A stretch of 64,000 bases of DNA from JAPPHY01 sp965247535 (lineage in GTDB: Bacteria > Chloroflexota > Dehalococcoidia > Lucifugimonadales > UBA2985): positions 868,001 through 932,000 of the forward strand of contig OZ252018.1 in assembly GCA_965247535.1 (NCBI GenBank). Direction: 5' to 3'. The notes below the pieces were generated by a model. That model was given only the letters and a program-made list of their open reading frames with translations, searched no databases and was not told the origin of the DNA. The translations under genes were made by a program, and so were the position numbers. Shown here in pieces: positions 33,285 to 41,953 of the stretch; within the stretch, counting starts at the first letter, position 1, and each line of letters starts with the position of its first letter.

Positions 33285-33485
33285 CTATTTGGCACGTTGG
33301 GCTATCAACGCCCGAACAGCTGGCACTAGTTCTCTGGGTACCTCCATGACAACCTGCGTGGAGTCCTCGAAGGTGGCCTCGTCCTCTGCAACGGCTTCTT
33401 CCTCGGTCAGCGAATTGTAGTGCTGGAGGACCAGTTGAACGCGGTTCTCGTCCCACCCGGGCGGGAAGTTGGATTTGTTCTTCAT
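33285..33485 (-). CDS. Antitoxin-like partner of DUF4258 gene
   Basis: 66 residues: MKNKSNFPPGWDENRVQLVL, QHYNSLTEEEAVAEDEATFE, then DSTQVVMEVPRELVPAVRAL. The WDE..V..V..HY....EEE..AEDEA pattern is typical of small acidic antitoxins found next to DUF4258/BrnT-like genes. Its ATG overlaps the partner's stop (ATGA). Here the toxin-like gene is first, the antitoxin second. The stop lies at the edge of the rpe-like repeat. Confidence 0.65.
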   Translation of the reverse strand: MKNKSNFPPGWDENRVQLVLQHYNSLTEEEAVAEDEATFEDSTQVVMEVPRELVPAVRALIAQRAK

Positions 33486-33766
33486 CTTCCTCTCCTCCTC
33501 ATTCGCCTTCGAAAGGCGGCGAGTGGTGTTCCTCTCAACTCGTACGCTGTGATCACGAAGACCTGGTCGGGCACTGGATCTGGCACATAGATGACTCGGA
33601 GCAAGCACCCGTTGGAGGTCCGTCCCATGGCAACTCGTGATCCTTCTCGGCCGGGCCGGTCCTCGCTCGGAGACGCCATGACATCCTGAACTTCACCCTC
33701 CGTTATCCCGTGGGTCAGAATGTGAGCTAGGCCCGTTTCCTGGTCAATGTAGAACCTAACGTTTAC
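33482..33766 (-). CDS. DUF4258/BrnT-like toxin candidate, start codon unclear
   Basis: About 94 residues: VNVRFYIDQETGLAHILTHG, ITEGEVQDVMASPSEDRPGR, VAMGRTSNGCLLRVIYVPDP, DQVFVITAYELRGTPLAAFR. This is the compact beta-rich fold of DUF4258, a presumed RNase-type toxin family. The natural start falls on GTA at 33764-33766 where GTG or ATG is expected, with a stop just before it. The first usable in-frame ATG (33679) would remove 29 residues. So the gene may be silenced at its start codon or use a rare start. Coupled to the antitoxin. Confidence 0.55.
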   Translation of the reverse strand, partial: VNVRFYIDQETGLAHILTHGITEGEVQDVMASPSEDRPGREGSRVAMGRTSNGCLLRVIYVPDPVPDQVFVITAYELRGTPLAAFRRRMRRRGR

Positions 33767-34241
33767 GGCTCACCCTCTCTGCGCTCATCGAGGTGAAAGA
33801 CTCCCCGGAATTAGCTTACGCTCTTAACCGTTCAACTTCCAGAATTGGAGCCCGTGCTCAGAATGACGTTCTTTAGACTATCCTTGGCATACTTGTACAG
33901 TGCTTCCGGGATACGTGCACCCTACAGGGACGGAAGTGTCCCCACAGTCTCCCTGCCCCGCACTACGTTTCCCGGGTTGATCAGATGTCCTATGGCCCCT
34001 CGGGTCGTCCTTGCCGCTCGGTGGTCCCACCCTGTCACTCTTGTCTCAGTATACCACCTGGCCTGAACATCGGCGCTGCTAGTGGGGCTACATGTCCGGG
34101 GTCTTGCGATGGGACCCGCAATCGTAGTAACTGATGAAGGCTGCGATGGTACTACGCGCTTTAGAGTTACCCAGTAGACGGCGTAGCTAAACCACTAGAA
34201 GAGCGGTGCAAGGAGCGTGAACGCAGTCCTCTCCCGCTGGC
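33767..34241. other. Intergenic stretch without recognisable content
   Basis: 475 bases between the toxin-like gene and rpe. No ORF with coding character, no hairpin terminator and no IS end was recognised. It belongs to the segment bracketed by the rpe 3'-end repeats. Confidence 0.4.
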
Positions 34242-34916
34242 TCACTCGCCGGAAGCGCCCAGCCGCTCCTTGAGCAGCCGGACCGCGGCTTCGATGCCGT
34301 CGGGGTGGTCGAAGACGGCCGAGCCGGCAACCACTACCTGCGCGCCCGCATTCGCAACCAGCGGCGCCGTGTCGGCGTTGACGCCGCCGTCAACCTCCAC
34401 GACGGCTTCTGAGCCCCGCTCGCGCAGCAGGTCGCGCATTCGCTCGATCTTCTGCGGGCTGGACGGGATGAACTTCTGGGCGGGCAGGCCGGGGTTCACC
34501 GACATCACCAGCACCTGGTCCAGCCACGGCAACGCCTCCTCGATGGCCATCACGGACGTGGCAGGGCTGATGGCCACGCCTGCGCGGGCTCCCCGCGAGC
34601 GAATGCGGTCGACGGTCCAGTGGAGTTGGATGCAGGCCTCGAAGTGGACCGTGATGATGTCCGCGCCCGCGTCCACGAACGAGTCCACGTGACGCTCCGG
34701 CTGCTCCACCATCATGTGGACGTCAAGCGGTAGGTGCGTCCACCGCCGGATGGCCTCGACTGTGCGAGGCCCCCAAGTAAGGGCCGGCACGAAGTGCCCG
34801 TCCATGATGTCAACGTGTATGAGATCAGCGCCTGCGCGCGTGATTTCCGCCACGTGCTCGCCCAGCCGGGCGAAGTCCGCAGACAGGATGGATGGCGCCA
34901 GCTTGACGTCAGCCAC
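34242..34916 (-). CDS. rpe: Ribulose-phosphate 3-epimerase
   Basis: 224 residues: interconverts ribulose-5-P and xylulose-5-P. Motifs: VKLAPSILSADFARLGEHV, HVDIMDGHFVPALTWGP (metal-binding His/Asp), LDVHMMVEQPERHV, VMSVNPGLPAQKFIP, VEVDGGVNADTAPLVANAGA and VVVAGSAVFDHPDGIEAA. Start taken at GTG 34916, since homologues begin right before KLAPSILSADF; it overlaps the upstream gene by 8 bases. Last gene of the arg operon. Its 3' end has a partial second copy at 33189-33282. Confidence 0.93.
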   Translation of the reverse strand: MADVKLAPSILSADFARLGEHVAEITRAGADLIHVDIMDGHFVPALTWGPRTVEAIRRWTHLPLDVHMMVEQPERHVDSFVDAGADIITVHFEACIQLHWTVDRIRSRGARAGVAISPATSVMAIEEALPWLDQVLVMSVNPGLPAQKFIPSSPQKIERMRDLLRERGSEAVVEVDGGVNADTAPLVANAGAQVVVAGSAVFDHPDGIEAAVRLLKERLGASGE

Positions 34917-35283
34917 CGCGCGCCTCGATGTCGGTGACCCAGCGCCGGAAGCCCACAAGCTTGTCGAACGACTCCGCCGACGCCCCGGCAGTCTCCACGG
35001 TCTCCGGTCCGAAGCCCCACTCAGACCCCCATCTCATCACGTAGTCCTCCAAGGTCAAAAGGCCAAGATACTGCTTCACAGCCTCCTCCATCGCAGAAAC
35101 AGCGCGGGAGCTCGCAATAAGCTCCTGGCAAACGGCCAGCAGTTCCGGGTGGGAGCCGCCAAGCGTCGCCCGCTTGAACCCAAGGGAGGGATAACCCAGG
35201 CCGGTGTTGTTCTCAATCACGCTCCGCACCGCGTTCTGCAGGCTCCCGGGGTTGGCAATGGTCATCTGAGCTCGCACGATCAC
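34909..35283 (-). CDS. Unknown protein between argH and rpe
   Basis: 124 residues, helical and soluble: MTIANPGSLQNAVRSVIENN, TGLGYPSLGFKRATLGGSHP, ELLAVCQELIASSRAVSAME, EAVKQYLGLLTLEDYVMRWG. I do not recognise it. It overlaps argH (ATGA) and rpe (8 bases), so it is firmly within the operon and translationally coupled. It might be a small regulatory or structural subunit; nothing in the sequence shows catalysis. Confidence 0.7.
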   Translation of the reverse strand: MIVRAQMTIANPGSLQNAVRSVIENNTGLGYPSLGFKRATLGGSHPELLAVCQELIASSRAVSAMEEAVKQYLGLLTLEDYVMRWGSEWGFGPETVETAGASAESFDKLVGFRRWVTDIEARGG

Positions 35284-36629
35284 AGACCTGGCTCCAGCAG
35301 GCGGCTTGCTTCACTGAGCGCCTCCTCAACCCGCCGAGGCGCCGTGCCCCCGGGCACATCCCGGCCGGCAACGGAGCTCTCCGCGCTGATCTCGTACACG
35401 TCCTCTTCGAAGCGGGGAGAGAAGCTGCGGTAGTCTTCCAGCTCCAGCTCCGAGAGGCTAACGCCTTGGGACTCCGCGTGGCGCACCAGGTCCGCGACGA
35501 TTCCGTGGGCCGAGCGGAACGGCTCGCTCTTCCTCACCAGGTAGTCAGCCAGGTCCGTGGCCAGCATCGAGGCGTCTCCCGCCGCCTCACGCATCCGCTC
35601 GGAGCGGACCTCCATCGTGGCGACCATTCCGGCGAAAACCGATAGCGTGCCGAGAAGCGTGTCCACGGTGTCGAAGAAGCCCTGCTTGTCCTCCTGCAGG
35701 TCGCGGTTGTAGGCAAGGGGCAGTCCCTTGAGCATGGTGAGCGCACCCATCAGATTGCCGTAGACGCGGCCCGTCTTGCCGCGGGCCAGCTCGGCCACGT
35801 CCGGGTTGCGCTTCTGCGGCATTATGCTGCTGCCGGAGGTGTAGTCGTCGCCCAGCCGCACGAAGCCGAACTCCTGCGAGGACCACACCACAAGCTCCTC
35901 GGCCAGGCGGGAGAGATGGGCCATGCACAGGGCGGCGTTGGAGTGGTACTCCACCAGAAAGTCACGGTCGGAGACGGCGTCGATGCTGTTCGCGCTGAGG
36001 CGGCTGAAGCCGAGCTCCCTAGCCACGAGGTCGCGGTCGATGGAGTAGGGGACGCCGGCGAGCGCGCCGCTACCCAACGGGAGCACGTCGGTCCTCCGCA
36101 GGCAATCGGCGAAGCGTTCGCGGTCGCGCTGCAGCATGTGGAAGTAGGCCAGCATGTGGTGCGCAAAGAGCACCGGCTGGGCGCGCTGCAGATGGGTGTA
36201 GCCGGGCATGATGACGCCTTGGTGGGCCCGCGCAACCGATAGCAGGGTCTCCTGGAGCGCCCTGAGCTTGCCGATGGTCTCCTGGGTGACCTCTTTGCAG
36301 TACAGGCGAATGTCAGTGGCCACCTGGTCGTTGCGGGAGCGGGCCGTGTGCAGCCGCCCCGCGGCGTCGCCGATCTTCTCGAAGAGGCGCGCCTCCACGT
36401 TCATGTGGATGTCCTCCAGCTCCTCTTTCCAGGGGAAATCGCCGTTCTCGATCTCCTGCAGAATGCTCTGGAGGCCAGAGCAGATTAGTTGCGAGTCATC
36501 TTCCGAGATGATGCCCTGGGCGGACAGCATCCGCGCATGGGCCACCGAAGCCGCCACGTCCTGCCGGTACAGGCGGCGATCGTAGCTCATGGAGGCGATG
36601 TAGGGCGGTATTGCGTCCCTGTCTTGCAT
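35280..36629 (-). CDS. argH: Argininosuccinate lyase
   Basis: 449 residues: argininosuccinate to arginine + fumarate. Signature GSSIMPQKRNPDVAELARGK, plus AGRLHTARSRNDQVATDIRL and MPGYTHLQRAQPVLFAHHML. The N-terminus is odd: the product begins MQDRDAIPPYIASMSYDRRL, while family members start with an LWGGRF segment some 15-20 residues longer; that segment is not found upstream. Catalytic parts are complete. Third from the end of the arg operon; 46 bases after argG. Confidence 0.95.
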   Translation of the reverse strand: MQDRDAIPPYIASMSYDRRLYRQDVAASVAHARMLSAQGIISEDDSQLICSGLQSILQEIENGDFPWKEELEDIHMNVEARLFEKIGDAAGRLHTARSRNDQVATDIRLYCKEVTQETIGKLRALQETLLSVARAHQGVIMPGYTHLQRAQPVLFAHHMLAYFHMLQRDRERFADCLRRTDVLPLGSGALAGVPYSIDRDLVARELGFSRLSANSIDAVSDRDFLVEYHSNAALCMAHLSRLAEELVVWSSQEFGFVRLGDDYTSGSSIMPQKRNPDVAELARGKTGRVYGNLMGALTMLKGLPLAYNRDLQEDKQGFFDTVDTLLGTLSVFAGMVATMEVRSERMREAAGDASMLATDLADYLVRKSEPFRSAHGIVADLVRHAESQGVSLSELELEDYRSFSPRFEEDVYEISAESSVAGRDVPGGTAPRRVEEALSEASRLLEPGL

Positions 36630-36675
36630 TGCTCTTCAAGTGAGGCGAGCGGCGCGGGGCTCAGTTTAGGGCGGG

Positions 36676-37896
36676 CTAGCTGCCCCCGCCAAGCTCCGGC
36701 AGCTCCAGCGACTGCACCCTCGCCTGCGTGCGGCCGGCAAGCCCGAAGATGTGGATGAAGCCCTCCGAGGCGCGATGGTCGAACCGGTCTCCCGTGTCGT
36801 ACGTGGCCAGATCGTGCTGGTAGAGGGAGTACTGCGAGCTGCGTCCCACCACCACGCAACGGCCCTTGAACAGCTTGAGCCTGATCGAGCCGGACACGTA
36901 CCTCTGCGTGCTGGTTACGAAGGCTTCTAGGTCCTGGTGAAGGGCGGTGAACCACAGGCCGTTGTACACGTGCTCGGCGTACTCCTGTGCGATCCGCTCC
37001 TTGAGCCTGAGCTGGTCCTTGCTGAGCGTTACGCCCTCCAAGGCCCTGTGCGCGGCGTGCAGGGAAGTGGCGGCCGGGGCCTCGTACACCTCGCGGGACT
37101 TAATGCCGACAAGCCGATCTTCCACGTGATCCACGCGGCCTACGCCATGCTCGCCGGCGAGGCGGCTCAGGTGGGCTATCAGGTCCACGCCGTTCATCTC
37201 CTCGCCGTCCAGCGCCACAGGAATTCCCTCGCTGAAGGTCACTTCAACGTATAGCGGTGTGTCAGGCGCGTTCTCCGGCGAGACGGTCCAGGCATACGCC
37301 TCTTCGGGAGGCTCCATCCAGGGGTCCTCCAGGTCGCCGGCCTCGATGCTACGGCCCCACAGGTTCTCGTCCACGGAGTACGGGCTGCGCGGCCCCAGGT
37401 CGAGGGGCGTATTCCTGCTGCGACCGTACTCAATCTCCTCTTCACGGCTCATGCCCCACTCCCGGGCGGGTGCGATTATCCTGAGCGAAGGGTCCATCCC
37501 GGCGATACTCAGGTCGAAGCGCACCTGGTCGTTGCCCTTGCCCGTGCAGCCGTGCGCAACAACCCCCGCGCCCTCGCGGTGGGCGACGTCCAGCAGGTAG
37601 CGGGCGATTAGCGGGCGACCCAGCGCGGTTGCGAGCGAGTACTGGCCCTGGTAGATGGCGCCGGCTTGGAGCGCGGGGAAGACGAACTGGCGCACGAAGT
37701 CCTGCCTGCCATCCACTACGAAGGCCCTGGACGCGCCGCCGGCCATGGCGCGCTCCTGCACGTCGGAGCGGCCTGAACCGCCGCCCATGTCGGCGGTGAG
37801 TGTGATGACCTCAGCGTCGTAGTTCTCCTTCAGCCAGGGGATGGCCACGGAGGTGTCGAGGCCTCCGCTGTAAGCCAGGACAACTTTGGTCGCCAT
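36676..37896 (-). CDS. argG: Argininosuccinate synthase
   Basis: 406 residues: citrulline + aspartate + ATP to argininosuccinate. ATP-pyrophosphatase P-loop VVLAYSGGLDTSVAIPWLKE at the start, GCTGKGNDQVRFD, KSREVYEAPAATSLHAAHRA and GRSSQYSLYQHDLATYDTGD. ATG 37896 is preceded by AAGGAGTTGAA, a good ribosome site. Normal length. 61 bases after argD in the same operon. Confidence 0.96.
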   Translation of the reverse strand: MATKVVLAYSGGLDTSVAIPWLKENYDAEVITLTADMGGGSGRSDVQERAMAGGASRAFVVDGRQDFVRQFVFPALQAGAIYQGQYSLATALGRPLIARYLLDVAHREGAGVVAHGCTGKGNDQVRFDLSIAGMDPSLRIIAPAREWGMSREEEIEYGRSRNTPLDLGPRSPYSVDENLWGRSIEAGDLEDPWMEPPEEAYAWTVSPENAPDTPLYVEVTFSEGIPVALDGEEMNGVDLIAHLSRLAGEHGVGRVDHVEDRLVGIKSREVYEAPAATSLHAAHRALEGVTLSKDQLRLKERIAQEYAEHVYNGLWFTALHQDLEAFVTSTQRYVSGSIRLKLFKGRCVVVGRSSQYSLYQHDLATYDTGDRFDHRASEGFIHIFGLAGRTQARVQSLELPELGGGS

Positions 37897-37957
37897 TTCA
37901 ACTCCTTATGTGATTGGTGCGCCGGGTGTGAAGTCTCGCGTCGTCTGTCACTCCGCC

Positions 37958-39148
37958 CTAGTCGGCGGTCGCCCTGGTTATTGCGCGGTCCAGTTTGGCG
38001 ATACCCTCGTCGACCTCGTCCTCGCTGAGTGTCAGCGGCGGCATGATCCGGATGGCGTTGGGGCGAACGGGGTTGAGCAGCAGCCCTTCGTCGTTGCTCA
38101 TGGATACCACCTGGCCTGAGATGTCTCCGGTGAACTGGACAGCGACAAGCAGGCCCATGCCCCTCACCTGGTCGATGGCGGCGTGGCGTGACATCAGCCC
38201 CTTCAGGCCATCCATCAGCCTGCGGCCCATCGCGGCGGCGTTGGCCGGCACGTTGTTCTGTATCACGAAGTCAACGACGCCGAAAGCGCCTGCGGTCGTC
38301 AGCACGTTGCCGCCGTAGGTGGAGCCGTGGTCGCCGGGGGCCAGGACGCAGAACTTCTCCTTGGCCAGGAACGCTCCGATGGGAACGCCGCCTCCGAGTC
38401 CCTTTGCCAGCGTGATGGCGTCCGGCTCCACGCCGAACTGCTCGTACCCGAATAGCGTGCCAAGCCGGCCGATGCCCGTTTGCACCTCGTCGAGGATCAT
38501 AACTAGGTTGTGCCGGTCGCACCACTCACGCACCTGCGCCAGGTAGTCCGGCGACGGCACGATGACGCCACCCTCACCCTGAATCGGCTCCACCATGACG
38601 GCACACGTCTCGTCGGTGGTGGCCTCGCGTATGGCGTCGATGGCGTCGTACGGCACGTTGACGAAGCCGGGTGCCAGGGGTTGCCACTGCTCCTGGTAGT
38701 GCGGCTGTCCCGTGGCCGCTGCCATCGTGAGAGTGCGGCCGTGGAAGGAGTTGAGGGCTGTGATCACCTCGTAGGCCCCGTTGCGGTTCAACTTGCCGTA
38801 CTTGCGGGCCAGCTTTACCGCACCCTCGTTGGCCTCGGCGCCGCTGTTGCTGAAGAACACGCGGTCCAGGCAGCTGTTCTCCACCAGCAGCTGCGCCAGC
38901 TTGACCTGCGGCACGGTGAAGAACTGGTTGGAGGTCTGTATCAGCGTGCGGGCCTGCTCCTCCACCGCCTGCACGAGTGCGGGGTGGCAGTGGCCCAGCG
39001 TGTTCACGGCCCAGCCTGCGGTGAAGTCCAGGTACTCCTTGTCGTCTTCGTCCCAGACGCGTGAGCCGCTGCCTCTCACCAGCACCAGCGGCTGCCGCCG
39101 GGCAACCTGCATGTAGTATCTGCTCTCTAATTCCCTCCAGGTACTCAT
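37958..39148 (-). CDS. argD: Acetylornithine aminotransferase
   Basis: 396 residues, PLP-dependent class III aminotransferase: N-acetylglutamate semialdehyde to N-acetylornithine. LDFTAGWAVNTLGHCHPALV, FFSNSGAEANEGAVKLARKY, EPIQGEGGVIVP, LILDEVQTGIGRLGTLFGYE (here MILDEVQ...), and the PLP lysine in ITLAKGLGGGVPIGAF. Its ATG overlaps the stop of the UPF0182 gene (ATGA). Placement in the arg operon favours ArgD over other class III enzymes. Confidence 0.93.
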   Translation of the reverse strand: MSTWRELESRYYMQVARRQPLVLVRGSGSRVWDEDDKEYLDFTAGWAVNTLGHCHPALVQAVEEQARTLIQTSNQFFTVPQVKLAQLLVENSCLDRVFFSNSGAEANEGAVKLARKYGKLNRNGAYEVITALNSFHGRTLTMAAATGQPHYQEQWQPLAPGFVNVPYDAIDAIREATTDETCAVMVEPIQGEGGVIVPSPDYLAQVREWCDRHNLVMILDEVQTGIGRLGTLFGYEQFGVEPDAITLAKGLGGGVPIGAFLAKEKFCVLAPGDHGSTYGGNVLTTAGAFGVVDFVIQNNVPANAAAMGRRLMDGLKGLMSRHAAIDQVRGMGLLVAVQFTGDISGQVVSMSNDEGLLLNPVRPNAIRIMPPLTLSEDEVDEGIAKLDRAITRATAD

Positions 39149-41895
39149 TGTCCTCCTTCCTGTGTGGGGCCCAGCAACCGGTCCAGGGCCTGCTCGAGTC
39201 TGTCCAGGCTCTGTTTCAGCTGCGCGATGGCCTGTCGTATCTCATCCGCGTTCATGTCCTCTGTCGGCTCCGCTGTCGGGTCGGTGGGCGTGACCGACTC
39301 CGGCTCGCCTCCTGCTAGCAGCGCTTCCAGCGCGCTGTTCAGGTCGTCGGCCATGACCACGCTCTTGGCGTCTGCCAGTATAACCTGCTTCAGCTCCGGG
39401 AAGGTAATGTTTTCCGCCTGGATGTAGAGCGGCTCCACGTACATCAGGAAGCGATCGCCTTCGTGCTCAATGGGCGTGACCAGCAGATTGCCCCTGATGC
39501 ACCTGGCTCCGCGCTGGCACAGCAGGGTGAACTGCTGCTTGATTGTGAAGTCTTGGTCTATTCTGGCCTCGATCTGCTCCGGGCCGTCGACCTGAATGCC
39601 CTTCGGGAAGAGGAAGGCCTTCAGGCTGCCGTACTGGCCTCGGTCATTGTCCATGCGGGCAGCCAGCCACGCCACCTGATTGGGCTTGTTGAGCGGGGTG
39701 AAGGGGAGCATGAGCACGAACTCCTCCTTCACCTCACCGGGCAGCTTCATGATCACGTGATAGGGCTGTATGGGCTGGACGGTCTCGAAGAAGAGCTCCT
39801 GGGGTATGCTCCAGGGGTCTTCCTTGCGATAGAAGTCTGTGATGTCCCGCATGTGGTAGAGCAGGTACTTCTCGGCCTGCACGGAGAAGAAGTCGCGCGG
39901 GTAGCGAACGTGAGTCTGGAGCGACACGGGCAGCTCGTCGCGGGGTTGGAACAGGCCAGGGAATGCCCCGGAGTAGGACTGGATGATGGGGTCTTCATCG
40001 TCGAAGATGTAGAACTGGACCTCGCCGGTGTGCGCGTCTACGACTGCCTTCACGCTGTTGCGCATGTAGTTGAACTCATCCCGGTAGGGATCGGAGTAGG
40101 GGTAGTGGTTGGTGACGGTGTAGGCGTCCTGGAACCACCACAGCTTGCCATCGGCCACCACCATGTAGGGGTCGGAATCCAGGCGTAGGAACGGCGCGAT
40201 CTGCTTGACCCTGTCCTGGATGAGGCGCCTGTACTGAATCTTGCTCTCCGGCGCAATTGCGCCGCTGATTAGTATGTTGATGTCGGCGAACTCCCACGCG
40301 TACGCGAATCGCCTCAGCAGCGAGCTGAGGTGCACGCCTCCTCCCCCGTCGTACACGTAGTCGGTGGCCACGGCAGTCTCGGAGTCGATGGCGGGGAAGT
40401 CGAACTCGGGCTCTTTCGAATTGACGATGACGTAGCTGGCGCTGTTCTCGCCATAGTAGATCTGAGGCACGTCGACGTGCGGAACGAAGCCCTCCAGGGA
40501 CTCGCGGCCGGCCTTGGGCGGGATGTCCTTGACGAAGAATTCGGGCTTGCCGTCGTCGGTGAACTCGGTGGTGGGGCTCATGGCCACTCCGAAACCGTGC
40601 GTGAACTGGAGCCGGCGGTTTACCCAGGACTGCGACTCCTCGGGCAGGTCTTCAGGGAACAGCTCGCGGGCGCCCAGCACGATCTGCCGGATCTCGCCGT
40701 CCACCTCATAGCGGTCTATGTCCACCCCAACAAAGCGGTAGTAAGCGCGGAAAAACTGAATCTGATTGTATATACTTCGTAGAGGCCTCCGGTCCCAAAG
40801 GCGGACGTTTTCGATGGTGCCCGGGTTGGCAGCCACCGTCTCGGCGTTGATGGGGGCGAGCTCCCCGGCGGACTCGCCGCCTTCAATGACGGCTAGCTGG
40901 TAGTCCTCCTCTTCGATGCGGTCAAGTGCAAACCCCTGCCTCGTGAACTCGATGTTGCGCGGGATGTACTCGCGCTCCCTGTCCAGCTCGTTGGGCGCCA
41001 CCTGAAAGCGCTGCACCAGTGCGGGATACAGGGCGCCCACCACGACGGCAACCGCTATCCACAGGCCAATACCGCCCACGATGATGCGCGGCGAGCGGAA
41101 GTACGCGTTTGCCAGCAGCAGGATTCCGATGACGGCGCCCACGCCGATGAGGATGTACAGCGCCGGCAGCCGTGCATTGAGGTCGGTGAAGGCTGCGCCG
41201 AAGATGGCGCCCTCAGCGGAGAAGAGCAGCTCGTACCTGTCCAGCCAGTAGCTCCACGTAATCACCAGCAGTAGAACGCCCAGCAGGATGGTGGCGTGGC
41301 TGACGGCCCGCGGGGTAATGGCTTGGCCAAGGCTGATGTCCCGCAAGCTCACGTTGATGAGGAATATCGAGCCGGCCACGAGCATGGTGGTTATGATGGC
41401 ACCGAGCAGCCAGCCTTGCATCAGTGTGAGTACCGGCAGGTCGAACACAAAGAACGACACGTCCCGGTTAAAGACCGGGTCCTGTACGTCGAAGGGAGTG
41501 GTATTGAGGAATCTCAGCACGGTCTCCCACTGCCCGCTGAGTATGGAGCCGAAGAGAACGGAAATGAGGAACACGGTTGCCCACGTTCCCCAGACCAGCA
41601 GCCGCTTGAGCAGGGCGTAGAGGTCTACTGAGAGGAGCGGCGCGGGCTCGCCCACGGAGCTGCGATATGCCATCACGGCGTTGGGAGTGACGATCGCTGC
41701 GAAGACCGCCGCGCCCACCAGGAAGAGCCACACCCTGGTGAACAGGATTGTAGTGAAAACGCTGCGATAGCTGAGAGCGTCGAACCAGAGCCAGTTGGTG
41801 TATATCTGCCGGAGGACGTTCAGCAGGACCAGCAAGACGACGAGGCCGAAAGCCACTGCGCCCCACTTCAGCAGGGGCGTGGCGTCGAAGGGCAT
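39145..41895 (-). CDS. UPF0182 family large membrane protein
   Basis: About 916 residues from ATG 41895 (preceded by GGAAGGATAAGC); an ATG at 41961 in frame is possible and would overlap argB. The N-terminal third holds seven membrane spans (from LKWGAVAFGLVVLLVLLNVL to GGIGLWIAVAVVVGALYPAL). The rest is a large extracytoplasmic domain with family features such as NTTPFDVQDPVFNRDVSFFV, TPTTEF-like segment (here SPTTEFTDDGKPEFFVKDIP) and PRDFFSVQAEKYLLYHMRD. A Thr/Pro linker and a coiled coil (LKQSLDRLEQALDRLLG) end the protein. Function unknown. Its place between argB and argD, coupled at both ends or nearly so, is unexpected. Confidence 0.9.
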   Translation of the reverse strand: MPFDATPLLKWGAVAFGLVVLLVLLNVLRQIYTNWLWFDALSYRSVFTTILFTRVWLFLVGAAVFAAIVTPNAVMAYRSSVGEPAPLLSVDLYALLKRLLVWGTWATVFLISVLFGSILSGQWETVLRFLNTTPFDVQDPVFNRDVSFFVFDLPVLTLMQGWLLGAIITTMLVAGSIFLINVSLRDISLGQAITPRAVSHATILLGVLLLVITWSYWLDRYELLFSAEGAIFGAAFTDLNARLPALYILIGVGAVIGILLLANAYFRSPRIIVGGIGLWIAVAVVVGALYPALVQRFQVAPNELDREREYIPRNIEFTRQGFALDRIEEEDYQLAVIEGGESAGELAPINAETVAANPGTIENVRLWDRRPLRSIYNQIQFFRAYYRFVGVDIDRYEVDGEIRQIVLGARELFPEDLPEESQSWVNRRLQFTHGFGVAMSPTTEFTDDGKPEFFVKDIPPKAGRESLEGFVPHVDVPQIYYGENSASYVIVNSKEPEFDFPAIDSETAVATDYVYDGGGGVHLSSLLRRFAYAWEFADINILISGAIAPESKIQYRRLIQDRVKQIAPFLRLDSDPYMVVADGKLWWFQDAYTVTNHYPYSDPYRDEFNYMRNSVKAVVDAHTGEVQFYIFDDEDPIIQSYSGAFPGLFQPRDELPVSLQTHVRYPRDFFSVQAEKYLLYHMRDITDFYRKEDPWSIPQELFFETVQPIQPYHVIMKLPGEVKEEFVLMLPFTPLNKPNQVAWLAARMDNDRGQYGSLKAFLFPKGIQVDGPEQIEARIDQDFTIKQQFTLLCQRGARCIRGNLLVTPIEHEGDRFLMYVEPLYIQAENITFPELKQVILADAKSVVMADDLNSALEALLAGGEPESVTPTDPTAEPTEDMNADEIRQAIAQLKQSLDRLEQALDRLLGPTQEGGQ

Positions 41896-41953
41896 GCTTA
41901 TCCTTCCGCCTTCTCCATCCTGAAACGGCGACCAGTCCTGATCGCCCCGGAAG

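Noticed and set aside
33845..34066. 73-codon frame on the plus strand
   Set aside because: No ribosome site, no family resemblance, composition like its non-coding surroundings.
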